A DNA stretch of 64,000 nucleotides from Beduini massiliensis (GTDB lineage Bacteria; Bacillota_I; Bacilli_A; Erysipelotrichales; Coprobacillaceae), in contig NZ_CDPP01000005.1 in assembly GCF_000829905.1 (NCBI RefSeq), positions 124,001-188,000 of the forward strand, read 5' to 3'. The notes under the pieces were generated by a model that was not told where the DNA came from, searched no databases, and saw nothing but the letters and a program-made list of their open reading frames with translations. Within the stretch, counting starts at the first letter, position 1. Each line of letters opens with the position of its first letter. Shown one piece after another: positions 25,707-33,979 of the stretch. Position numbers and translations under genes: made by a program.

Positions 25707-27262
25707 GAATATCACAGTCATTCCCGCCAGGAAGCGGATCGGCAATACCGTGAGTGCCGAGGAAAAGCCGAAACTGCGTGTTGCTGCATACTGCCGTGTT
25801 TCTACCGACAGTGAGGAACAGGCGAGCAGTTATGAGGTGCAGGTGGAGCATTACACACAGTTTATTGAGAAGAATCCTGAGTGGGAGCTGGCTGGCATTT
25901 TTGCGGATGACGGAATCAGCGGTACGAATACCAAAAAGAGAGAAGAATTCAACAGCATGATCGAGGCTTGCATGGCAGGCCACATCGACATGATCATCAC
26001 AAAGTCAATCAGCCGGTTTGCCAGAAACACGCTGGATTGCCTGAAATATATCCGGGAATTGAAAGAGAAGAACATCCCGGTTTTCTTTGAAAAGGAAAAT
26101 ATCAATACGATGGATTCCAAGGGAGAGGTGCTGCTTACCATCATGGCAAGCTTCGCCCAGCAGGAAAGCTAGTCTTTGAGCCAGAACATCAAGCTGGGCC
26201 TGCAATACCGCTACCAGAATGGAGAGGTACAGGTCAACCACAACCGTTTCCTTGGTTACACGAAAGACGAGGATGGTCACTTGATCATCGAGCCGGTTGA
26301 GGCAGAAGTGGTTAAGCGTATCTACCGGGAATATCTGGAGGGCGGCAGTCTGACACAGATTGCGAGAGGTTTGGAGGCAGACGGAATCCTGACGGCGGCT
26401 GGCAAAGCGAAGTGGCGGCCGGAAACCCTGCGGAAGATTCTACGGAATGAAAAGTACATCGGTGACACCTTTTGCAGAAAACCTATGCCGTAGACTTTCT
26501 GAATAAAAAGCGGGTGCAGAACAACGGCATTGTCTCGCAGTATTATGTGGAGAACAGCCATAAGCCGATCATTCCCCGCGACCTCTATATGCAGGTGCAG
26601 GAGGAGATGGTGCGGAGGGCGAACCTCCACAGCGGAGAGAAACGCAAGAAACGGGTTTACAGCAGCAAGTATGCCTTATCCAGCATTGTCTACTGTCCGA
26701 AATGCGGAGAAATCTACCGCAGGATTGCCTGGAACAACCGGGGCAAATCCTCTATCGTCTGGCGGTGCTGTACCCGCATGGAGCATGGACCGAAGGGGTG
26801 TGATGCGCCTACGATTCAGGAATCCGACCTGCAGGCGGCGGTCATAGAAGCCATCAATCTTGCCCTTGGAAACCGGGACAGCATAATCGAAATTTTACAG
26901 AAGAATGTGGAAACGGTCATCCGGCAGGAGGATGAAACCTCATCGGAGAGCATTGACGCCAAGCTGGTGGAGCTGCAAAAGGAACTCCTGAAGCTGGCGA
27001 ATTCCAAAAAGGACTAGAACGGCATTGCCGATGAGATTTACCGCTTGCGGGAATTGAAGCAAAATGCTCTGGTGGAGAGCGCCGAGCGTGAAGGCTTGAA
27101 ATAGCGGATCAAGGAGATGCAGGACTTTCTGGACAGTCAGTCCACAGAGGTTACGGAGTATGATGAACTGCTGGTGCGGCGACTGATTGAAAAGGTCACA
27201 GTCTATGAGGAACGGTTTGAGGTAAAATTCAAGTCCGGGGCGAAGGTGGATGTGAAAAGATA
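25693..27262 (+). pseudogene. Decayed large serine recombinase (third of the trio)
   Basis: Starts TTG 25693. Resolvase domain [20 protein letters not shown] with catalytic Ser, [13 protein letters not shown] and SRFARNTLD. An in-frame TAG at 26170 replaces Gln in QES-x-SLSQN. The frame continues through the recombinase domain to about 26467, where a one-base loss shifts it; it resumes as [14 protein letters not shown], with the zinc ribbon CPKCGEIYRR and CCTRMEHGPKGC. Further TAG codons occur at 27014 and 27101 (GLK-x-RIKEM, expected Gln). The true end is TAA 27260-27262. Four lesions make it inactive. Confidence 0.85.
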
Positions 27263-27280
27263 AAGAACAGAATGAATGGA

Positions 27281-27318
27281 GTGCCTTGTGGCTTTGAAAT
27301 AGCTGCAAGGTGCTTTTT
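27281..27318 (+). terminator. Terminator after the recombinase remnant
   Basis: A 12-bp stem with several G-U pairs (27281-27292 with 27301-27312), followed by six or more T. Confidence 0.55.
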
Positions 27319-27348
27319 TAATTGATTGTAAATTTTGGAATGGGTTGC

Positions 27349-27377
27349 TTGTGCTTATCAACCAGATGGTTTATAAT
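27349..27377 (+). promoter_or_regulatory. Promoter of the XRE regulator and HEPN gene
   Basis: TTGTGC (27349-27354), 17-base spacer, TATAAT (27372-27377), 26 bases before ATG 27403. Confidence 0.55.
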
Positions 27378-27402
27378 AGTGATATGCTGATGGAGGTGGA
27401 AA

Positions 27403-27624
27403 ATGACAACATCGGATATGATAAGAGAACTGTGTGAAAAAAAGAATATCAGTATTGCGGAGCTATGTAGGCGGATTGGACAGACTCCGCAGAATTTTAA
27501 TAAGAAGCTGCAGCGCGGGACAGTTTCCTTTGAAGAGATGATGGAAATTGCAAAGGCGTTGGGTGTTGGGTATGAGCAGGCATTTGTGTTACCGAATGGA
27601 GAAAAGATTCAAATAGGAAAGTGA
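27403..27624 (+). CDS. XRE/Cro family helix-turn-helix regulator
   Basis: 73 residues, a single HTH_3 domain: MIRELCEKKNISIAELCRRI, then TPQNFNKKLQRGTVSFEEMM and IAKALGVGYEQAFVLPNGEKI. A good ribosome site (TGGAGGTGG) and its own promoter. It lies 26 bases before the HEPN gene, so it may regulate that gene and itself. Confidence 0.82.
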   Translation: MTTSDMIRELCEKKNISIAELCRRIGQTPQNFNKKLQRGTVSFEEMMEIAKALGVGYEQAFVLPNGEKIQIGK

Positions 27625-27650
27625 AATATTAGGATGGGGGAGGAATGTTT

Positions 27651-29141
27651 GTGAAGGTAGCAGAGCATAAAATAAAGGAATTATTGGATTTAACTGAAGT
27701 GGTTGTTGAAGAAGGAATAAAAGCTGTATATGAGTATCAAAAAACAAATTCATACTTACCAAATTATTACCGTTATCCAGAGTTGTTTCTTAAGGGCATG
27801 GAAGAAACGGAAAATTTTAAAGAATTACAAGAAACTGTAGATGTCTTTAAATATGGAATACCATTTTTTTATTCGACTAACTATAATACACCAAAAAAAT
27901 ACGATGAGCTATTTAATTTAGATGGCGGTCAATTTAGAATCGCCTGTAGATCCTTGAATGGCTTTAGGGATTTAACATCTTTTTTGAATGACAATGAAGA
28001 TGTAAGTGTAATTTTAGCTGGTGAAGATAAAGATATTGATTTTTCAGTTGTTATATTTATAGCAAATATCGTAAACCGATATTTGTATGAAACGGAATTG
28101 TTTCAAGAGGGTGACATTGATAATAAAGTTATAAAATCATTGATAAAAAAGCAATTGATTAGATTTTATGCAGAAACGCTACCTGTAGCTATTTGTATTC
28201 CTATATGTTTTCTGGAATTTGAAGCAGATGAAATAGCAATAACTGATAGTATTTCTATTAGCAGAATGTCACAAGAATTTCAGATAAGCCGATATAATAC
28301 TAACCATTTTGATTCAACGCAAGAAAATCAATTAGTGCAATGTGCAGGATTTATGATTCGATTGAAAGGATATAGTATCAATAATAAGGATAGAGACTCT
28401 ATGAACAATGCAGCCTCCAATTATTGGGTGTATCCAACGGAATTAATTGATGATTTATTTGCGTCAATAAGAATTATACTTGGCTGTACAACTGGTTATG
28501 GGCAATTGATAATTGAGCCTGAAAATTGGGCAGATAAATGGACGACTAATATGATTCCATTATATGGTGCAACTGTTCGTGCATTTAATAGAAAAGAATC
28601 TGAAACTAAGTTTTTGGGATATCATATTAAAAAAGTCAATCAAGAGCAAGTGGATGCTGTTCGAGAATTATTTTTTATTTTGCAGGAAAAACGAAAACAA
28701 GGAAAGAAAAACAAGGCATTTAAGAAGGTATTTATTGCGGTACAGAGACTGAATCGGTGTATGTTGAGAGAAGCTGAAGATGATATGGCATTAGATGCTA
28801 TTATTGGTATAGAAACATTGCTTTCGGGCGATACACACGGAGAAATTACATATACAATTTCTAATAGGATATCTGTTGTAGCAGCTAAATTGAAGGAATG
28901 TATATATTCACCAGCGGAAGCGAGAAAATCCATGAGAATTATATATGGTTTGCGTTCTGACATTGTTCATGGGAGAAGTTTAGATAAAAACAGTAAAATA
29001 AAAATTGGAGAAAAAATCATAGAAACTAAAGAACTGGCAATTGAATTTCTGAGGTATTCATTACTGTTTATTATGCGTAATCAGGAATATCTTGAAGTTG
29101 CGAAATTTGAGGAAGCCTTAGATGATTATTCTGAGAAGTAG
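27651..29141 (+). CDS. HEPN-domain protein (ApeA-like), probable anti-phage gene
   Basis: About 496 residues in two parts. The N-terminal 300 or so residues have no motif I can name. The C-terminal 130 or so form a helical HEPN domain: ALDAIIGIETLLSG, ISNRISVVAAKL and the R-x4-H motif GLRSDIVHGR (Arg435, His440), as in HEPN_Apea RNases. HEPN proteins of this kind cleave RNA in abortive infection. GTG 27651 is preferred over ATG 27645, because GGGGAGG ends one base before that ATG and 7 before the GTG. AT-rich, unlike the recombinases. It sits just inside the candidate attR, as element cargo. Confidence 0.72.
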   Translation: MKVAEHKIKELLDLTEVVVEEGIKAVYEYQKTNSYLPNYYRYPELFLKGMEETENFKELQETVDVFKYGIPFFYSTNYNTPKKYDELFNLDGGQFRIACRSLNGFRDLTSFLNDNEDVSVILAGEDKDIDFSVVIFIANIVNRYLYETELFQEGDIDNKVIKSLIKKQLIRFYAETLPVAICIPICFLEFEADEIAITDSISISRMSQEFQISRYNTNHFDSTQENQLVQCAGFMIRLKGYSINNKDRDSMNNAASNYWVYPTELIDDLFASIRIILGCTTGYGQLIIEPENWADKWTTNMIPLYGATVRAFNRKESETKFLGYHIKKVNQEQVDAVRELFFILQEKRKQGKKNKAFKKVFIAVQRLNRCMLREAEDDMALDAIIGIETLLSGDTHGEITYTISNRISVVAAKLKECIYSPAEARKSMRIIYGLRSDIVHGRSLDKNSKIKIGEKIIETKELAIEFLRYSLLFIMRNQEYLEVAKFEEALDDYSEK

Positions 29142-29178
29142 TTACTTTTGCGGAAATAAAAAATGAAATAATCAATAT

Positions 29179-29310
29179 GTTCCCCATTACGACCGCGAGG
29201 TAAAAAACAGCGGTGGATTAAGCCGGACGAACCGATAGGAAAAAGACGTACTTCCTATCCTCTCGTGCCACGTTGAGACAGTAGTCATGATGTCTAGGGA
29301 AGAAAAATAA
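29179..29310 (+). other. Candidate right attachment site (attR) with a decayed reading frame
   Basis: Frame 1 reads VPHYDREVKNSGGLSRTNR, TAG, EKDVLPILSC, HVETVVMMSREEK and a stop at 29310. The tail matches the rlmD C-terminus (HVECVVLMS) and the base sequence of 24476-24502 at 20 of 27 positions. It has no start codon or ribosome site. I read it as the far end of the rlmD-targeting element, with a remnant of coding sequence that once ran into the site. The rest of the 29142-29476 gap shows no gene. Confidence 0.5.
29234..29259. repeat. Perfect inverted repeat next to the candidate attR
   Basis: GATAGGAA (29234-29241) and TTCCTATC (29252-29259), spacer of 10 bases, ending 9 bases before the rlmD-like segment. 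It may be a recombinase or accessory-protein site, or simply a hairpin. Confidence 0.4.
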
Positions 29311-29476
29311 TGAACTCCAAACCTACAGAATATAAGCCTTTTCAGAAGACATCTTTAGCAAGTAATGCTGTTTTTTGGAATGTGCTTCTTGTTATGGAAA
29401 AGATTTCTTAATGTGAAAATATATTCGGGTTTGTTGAATTGATAGATAAGATGCAAATAGCGAAAGGGGAGTTATT

Positions 29477-30316
29477 ATGGGATATTCTAAAACTATAAAC
29501 ATGTTCTTGCCTACGGGATCTTCGGATGGCCCAATAGAACTCGAAATGCTTAATTGGAATGGAATGGTTATCAAGATACCGAGAAAAGAAGTAAGTACAT
29601 ATTCTGATATTGAATTAGACAAGCCGGGAATCTATTTCTTGTTTTGTAAGGATGAAGGTGAAGGCGAATCGGTATATGTAGGAGAAGCTGAAAATTTACT
29701 TCTGAGACTTAAACAACATATACAGAGTAACAATGCAAGTAAGGAGAAATTTTTCTGGAATAACGCTGTGTGCGTTTCTGGGAAGGATTTAAACAAGGCA
29801 CTCATCAGATACTTAGAAAATTATTACTGTCAGAAAGTTAAGTTATCTAGTAAATATAAACTGCTAACTAAGAAATCATCACCCAAGATGACACTAAAGA
29901 GGGCAGAACAGGCCGCTATGGATGAGTTCACTGACAATGTAGATATGTTAATGGGGACAATAGGATACAACATTCTAGAGCAAGTCAAAGATAATGAAAG
30001 AGCAACTCAAACTTATTTCTATTGTAAATCTAAAACAGGAGCTGACGCAAAAGGATTTATTTCAGAAAATGGATTTACGGTATGTGCCGGAAGTAAGATA
30101 TCAAAACAGTGTTCATCAAAAACATTTATGAATAAATATTCTAAAACTCTTGATAAATTGATAACTGATGAAATCATTGTCGACTTTGTGCTTGAAAAAG
30201 ATTATACATTTGGTTCACCAACAGCAGCAGCTGATGTGGTTTTACAGAGTTATGTTTCTGGTACAGAATATTGGATAGATGCTAACGGAAAAAAATTGAA
30301 AGAATATAATCTTTAG
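29477..30316 (+). CDS. GIY-YIG nuclease-like protein with DUF4357
   Basis: 279 residues. The GIY-YIG fold is seen as PGIYFLFC (residues 50-57), then VYVGEAENLLLRLKQH (66-81), with the usual GIY and YVG elements and the conserved Arg (77). The C-terminal part (about 180-275: TYFYCKSKTGADAKGFISEN, KYSKTLDKLITDEIIVDF) fits DUF4357. This domain pair is common in gut bacteria near mobile DNA and restriction genes; the substrate is unknown. Start ATG 29477 with GAAAGGGGAG upstream. Confidence 0.75.
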   Translation: MGYSKTINMFLPTGSSDGPIELEMLNWNGMVIKIPRKEVSTYSDIELDKPGIYFLFCKDEGEGESVYVGEAENLLLRLKQHIQSNNASKEKFFWNNAVCVSGKDLNKALIRYLENYYCQKVKLSSKYKLLTKKSSPKMTLKRAEQAAMDEFTDNVDMLMGTIGYNILEQVKDNERATQTYFYCKSKTGADAKGFISENGFTVCAGSKISKQCSSKTFMNKYSKTLDKLITDEIIVDFVLEKDYTFGSPTAAADVVLQSYVSGTEYWIDANGKKLKEYNL

Positions 30317-30418
30317 TAAAGAAAATCCCGAAGTGATGAATAATTATTAGTCTTTGACCTTTTAGAGTATGATGTATATTTTGAAGATTGAATTGTTGAA
30401 GCGGGAGAGGTGATGTAG

Positions 30419-31411
30419 ATGGAATTTCCAAAGATGAATGATAATAAATTAAAGGGTATGAGTGGAGAGGCTTATTTTGAATATTTTGTTAATAGTAAGC
30501 TGAAATGCATATATCATAAATCTAGTAATAATAATGACTTTGGTATAGATGGATTTATAGAGTTAGTTATAAATGGCTATGTTACGGGGAAGAAAGTTGC
30601 AGTTCAAATCAAACATGGAGATTCCTATTTTCGTAATAAAACAATAGGTGGTTATAAATATGTTGGAGAAATTAAACATTTAAATTACTATATGAATAGT
30701 CAATTACCTGTTTTTATTGTGTTAATAGATGATGCGTTGAAAAATGCTATCTGGATTGAATTTGATGTTAATCAAGTTATGAGGTATAATAATGATAGAT
30801 GGTGGATAGAAATTCCAAAAGAAAATCGATTAGATAATAATTTTTTTAATGAGCTTGTTAGTTCGTTGCATCCGATAGTGGATTATGAAGATGAAATAGA
30901 AAAAGCGTGGATGGGGGATACTATTCTTGATAATGTGGATTTTAGAGTTATAGGAATACCAAAATCAGATATTTTTTCAATGAAGCTTGATTCAATACAT
31001 AATGTTATTGATAAATTGTCGAAGAGTAAGGAAAAGCTTGTTAAAGCAAGAAACACATTAGATTTATGTTTTCCAGAATATGACAATGATAAAAGAGAAA
31101 TATATGAAATTCCAGAAATTATGAATTGGTTAGAGTATACGGTAAGTTGTAATATACCATGGTTTTATTTTTTGAATTATGACGTAAATAGTGTAGGATT
31201 AAAGCTTTTGATGCATGCACAATGTGCTAAGATTAATAGCTATAAACAAATGGATAGGCATTTAATTTTGTATGATAAATTTACTGTTCGCAATTTTTTT
31301 ATTAGAAATTTTGACATCTTGAATAAATTTACAGAGAAAAATAATATCAATGAAGAAATAAATAAAGAAATATCGGACGGAATTATCAATTTCTTTGAAA
31401 CTAAAGTTTAA
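30419..31411 (+). CDS. DUF4365-type putative nuclease
   Basis: 330 residues. The N-terminal domain (about 10-170) shows the PD-(D/E)XK-like signature of DUF4365: SGEAYFEYFV (Glu18), DFGIDGFIEL (Asp44) and KVAVQIKHG (Gln63, Lys65), then LPVFIVLID and AIWIEF. The C-terminal half is helical and Lys/Asn-rich, with no family recognised. DUF4365 proteins are common in defence islands and are predicted DNases. GGAGAGGTG is just before ATG 30419. Very AT-rich, suggesting transfer. Confidence 0.68.
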   Translation: MEFPKMNDNKLKGMSGEAYFEYFVNSKLKCIYHKSSNNNDFGIDGFIELVINGYVTGKKVAVQIKHGDSYFRNKTIGGYKYVGEIKHLNYYMNSQLPVFIVLIDDALKNAIWIEFDVNQVMRYNNDRWWIEIPKENRLDNNFFNELVSSLHPIVDYEDEIEKAWMGDTILDNVDFRVIGIPKSDIFSMKLDSIHNVIDKLSKSKEKLVKARNTLDLCFPEYDNDKREIYEIPEIMNWLEYTVSCNIPWFYFLNYDVNSVGLKLLMHAQCAKINSYKQMDRHLILYDKFTVRNFFIRNFDILNKFTEKNNINEEINKEISDGIINFFETKV

Positions 31412-31628
31412 TTTTTAATACTTAATTAAATAAACTGTTTATAAAGTTGTATAATGAATAGTTTGATAATCTGGGTGTATCGTTAATTACTATAGCTAAT
31501 CAGCGTTTATACGATAAGAGTTATGAAGATTGTAAAACTATAAAAAAAGAAATAATTTAGATTGAGGTGATATTTGAAATAAAAAAGAATACTTTTAGAA
31601 AAATAGATACAATTGGGAGGTAAGATAA

Positions 31629-32030
31629 ATGGCAATGATAAAATGCCCTGAATGTGGTAAAGAAGTTTCTGATAAGGCAAAAGCGTGCCCTAATTGTGCG
31701 TATCCAATAGCAGAAGCGAAAAATAACAATCTTATAAGAATTAAGTTAGGGACTATTAAGTCTATCGGATTTAGTGGAAAACAAAAAGTCAGTATTATTA
31801 GTGGGAATAAAGTATTGTGGGAAGGAACGGCCGGATTAATCGCAGAAATTAAAGTAGATCAGCCTATCCAAGTGGAAATTAAGTATCACCTTAGTGCGAT
31901 GCATTATGGAGGTAAATGTACAGGAATCATAGATCCGAGTATGGGAAATAAGTACTGTGTCAATGCGAGACAGGGAATCATGAAAACTATTTTAGAACTT
32001 CAAAGAGTAGATATGATAGATACCGATTAA
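31629..32030 (+). CDS. Zinc-ribbon protein
   Basis: 133 residues. An N-terminal zinc ribbon (Cys6, Cys9, Cys20, Cys23: MIKCPECGKEVSDKAKACPNC) precedes a small beta-rich domain (IRIKLGTIKSIGFSGKQKVS, then KVLWEGTAGLIAEIKV). There is no membrane segment. This architecture is frequent in Firmicute accessory regions; function unknown. Own ribosome site (GGGAGG) and terminator. Confidence 0.65.
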   Translation: MAMIKCPECGKEVSDKAKACPNCAYPIAEAKNNNLIRIKLGTIKSIGFSGKQKVSIISGNKVLWEGTAGLIAEIKVDQPIQVEIKYHLSAMHYGGKCTGIIDPSMGNKYCVNARQGIMKTILELQRVDMIDTD

Positions 32031-32052
32031 AAACATTAAAATTTGGAATTTT

Positions 32053-32096
32053 AAACTGTGAAAGTTAAATGTATGATCACTTTCACAGTTTTTTTT
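32053..32096 (+). terminator. Terminator after the zinc-ribbon gene
   Basis: AAACTGTGAAAGT (32053-32065) pairs perfectly with ACTTTCACAGTTT (32079-32091), followed by a T run. Confidence 0.85.
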
Positions 32097-32199
32097 ATAC
32101 ATCTATATTATAGCGAAGTTCATATAATACAAAATATTACGGATAAACATTTACGGTCTGACTCAATGTTGTTTAGGGGTATACAAACAAAATAGGATA

Positions 32200-32208
32200 T
32201 GCTATACT
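32200..32208 (+). promoter_or_regulatory. Extended -10 promoter of the Phd/YefM-fusion gene
   Basis: TGC plus TATACT (32203-32208), 28 bases before ATG 32237; no clear -35 box. Confidence 0.45.
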
Positions 32209-32236
32209 TTTATTATCTAATAGGAGGTAGATCACT

Positions 32237-33274
32237 ATGAACAATGATTTAACAGAGATTATAAAGAAAATAATTACTATTGACGAATTAAAAAAGTTTA
32301 CTGATGTGGAAGAAAAATTATCTAAATATGATGAAGCCTATATTTTTCAAAACAACGAGCCGACTCATGTCATTATGAGCTTAAAAAGATATGAACGCTT
32401 TATTACAGATACTAAAAAACAGAGTGCTGCTGATGTGTTATCAGTAAACTTAGATGCTCTCCTTAATAAAATTGGAAAGAAAGTGTTTGTAGATTATTAT
32501 GACGTGTTTAAAAATGACAGCGATTCAGAGAAAGCATTGGAAAAAGAAGGTTTTACACTTGCTTCAAGGAGAAGCAGAAGTTCAAGCGCAAGGGCAATCT
32601 TTAAGAATCATCTTCAGATTGAAGCATTGAATAATATTATCGCATCTGTAAGAATGGATATGGAAATCGTAAATAAGGCAAAAGACATATTATCAAAAGA
32701 ACTTCAGTCCGTTTCAACTATCTGTCATGAAGACTTAGGTGGTAAATACAATAATCAGCAGCGTGTAAAAATCGGGAAGATGATGAGAGGTATTTTAACT
32801 AAATTGCTTCAAAACAATACTTTCACCGAAGATGAATTATCCCAATTGTTAAATGCAAATTACTCTAAAGAAATTTTCAATTTGAATTTTTCTGTTTTAA
32901 AGACAGTATCTTCTAAGGAAACTTTAGATCAAGCTAAACGAGACACAAAAGGATATAATCGTTATTATGATACGGCTATCCTTGTCAAAGGAAAAAAATA
33001 TCTGATTTGTTCCCAATGGATTGAAAATTTACATAGGGTACAGGCTGAACAGTGGCTTGTTGATAAAATGGTTGAATTGCTGGGAAATACAGTATTGAAT
33101 ATTCCTGTTGGGCATGAATTTAGTATACACGAAATTTTGTCTGATTATTGGATTTATATGGACCAGTCAGTGCGTAAGCGAGTGAGTTTAGAATTTGAAA
33201 ATGTTAATAAAAAGTTGAATATTGAAGTCACAACTGAAAATGACCATGAGAAAGTTTATCGAAAAGTAAGCTGA
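32237..33274 (+). CDS. Phd/YefM antitoxin-like domain fused to a domain of unknown function
   Basis: 345 residues. Residues 14-60 look like the Phd/YefM DNA-binding fold (ITIDELKKF, then AYIFQNNEPTHVIMSLKRYERF). A linker with an Arg/Ser patch (ASRRSRSSSARAIF) leads into a helical region and a C-terminal domain (ANYSKEIFNLNFSVLKTVS, YYDTAILVKGKKYLICSQW). I recognise the latter as recurrent in such proteins but cannot name it. No separate small toxin ORF is adjacent, so the C-terminal domain may be the effector or a regulator. GGAGGTAG precedes ATG 32237. Confidence 0.6.
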   Translation: MNNDLTEIIKKIITIDELKKFTDVEEKLSKYDEAYIFQNNEPTHVIMSLKRYERFITDTKKQSAADVLSVNLDALLNKIGKKVFVDYYDVFKNDSDSEKALEKEGFTLASRRSRSSSARAIFKNHLQIEALNNIIASVRMDMEIVNKAKDILSKELQSVSTICHEDLGGKYNNQQRVKIGKMMRGILTKLLQNNTFTEDELSQLLNANYSKEIFNLNFSVLKTVSSKETLDQAKRDTKGYNRYYDTAILVKGKKYLICSQWIENLHRVQAEQWLVDKMVELLGNTVLNIPVGHEFSIHEILSDYWIYMDQSVRKRVSLEFENVNKKLNIEVTTENDHEKVYRKVS

Positions 33275-33371
33275 TATTTTTATACTTTATTGGGCTAAGG
33301 AATAGGGGATATTAATTTTATGTGATTAAATGAATAAAGGGGAAATAACATAAAAGGATAACCCCATTAAT

Positions 33372-33400
33372 TTGTAACCGCTTAAAATTCATGCTACAAT
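33372..33400 (+). promoter_or_regulatory. Promoter of the CDCPAC-motif gene
   Basis: TTGTAA (33372-33377), 17-base spacer, TACAAT (33395-33400) with extended TGC. Confidence 0.65.
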
Positions 33401-33427
33401 GAAGGTAACAAAAGAAAGGTGGTTATT

Positions 33428-33787
33428 ATGGAAAAAACAGTATTAGATTTTACAGTGGAAAAAACAAAAGAATTAATGAATGCTTCAACATGTGCTAAAG
33501 AATTGAAAGAGTCTGCACAAGCATGGCTGGATGCCATAGGGACAGAAAAAGAAGCAGACGAAACAAAGAAATACATTGCAGAATTAGAAGATAATATTAT
33601 GACTGTGGATGGTTTAATTGGTTTCGTTGAATCTGATGCAGGAATAAAACACTTTGGTGCTGAAACCGCAGCGAATATTGCGGCACATGGTAAAGAAATC
33701 AAAGCAAACGGTGCAAAATATTGTGATTGTCCAGCTTGTGCAATCGCAGAAGCCATCCTTGATAAAAAAGAGGAATTGCTTAAATAA
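33428..33787 (+). CDS. Small conserved cytoplasmic protein with CDCPAC motif
   Basis: 119 residues, acidic and helical, ending in AKYCDCPACAIAEAILDKKE. The three clustered cysteines (CDCPAC) could bind metal. Related proteins are, to my memory, often labelled 'Hsp90-like' in databases without support; no GHKL ATPase motif is visible here. ATG 33428 is chosen because AAAGGTGG (33415-33422) lies just before it. Own strong promoter and terminator, so monocistronic. Confidence 0.6.
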   Translation: MEKTVLDFTVEKTKELMNASTCAKELKESAQAWLDAIGTEKEADETKKYIAELEDNIMTVDGLIGFVESDAGIKHFGAETAANIAAHGKEIKANGAKYCDCPACAIAEAILDKKEELLK

Positions 33788-33804
33788 AAAGTAAATAATG
33801 TCTT

Positions 33805-33837
33805 AAAGAGTATTATTCCCAAAGAATAATGCTTTTT
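33805..33837 (+). terminator. Terminator after the CDCPAC gene
   Basis: AAAGAGTATTATTC pairs with GAATAATGCTTTTT, loop CCAAA, with a T run. Confidence 0.65.
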
Positions 33838-33979
33838 AATCACAAAATGTCATAGTAAAAAATAGATAAGTATCGTCTGTTTATTCCCTAACTTTATAAA
33901 GATATAGAAAGTATCTTACAGCGTTTATAAAGTTTTATTTTGATTCATTTTATTCTCTTTATAAGAAAGGAGTGGGGAT

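Noticed and set aside
25693-27262. Reading the TAG codons as evidence that this genome reassigns TAG
   Set aside because: Other genes in the window end in TAG (for example the diguanylate cyclase at 37432 and the giant surface gene at 60441), and the recombinase also has a frameshift, so decay explains it better. Kept only as a low-key finding.
29142-29476. Possible rRNA or tRNA fragment in the more GC-rich stretch after the HEPN gene
   Set aside because: It contains no recognisable rRNA helix or tRNA cloverleaf; it translates into an rlmD-like C-terminal peptide instead.
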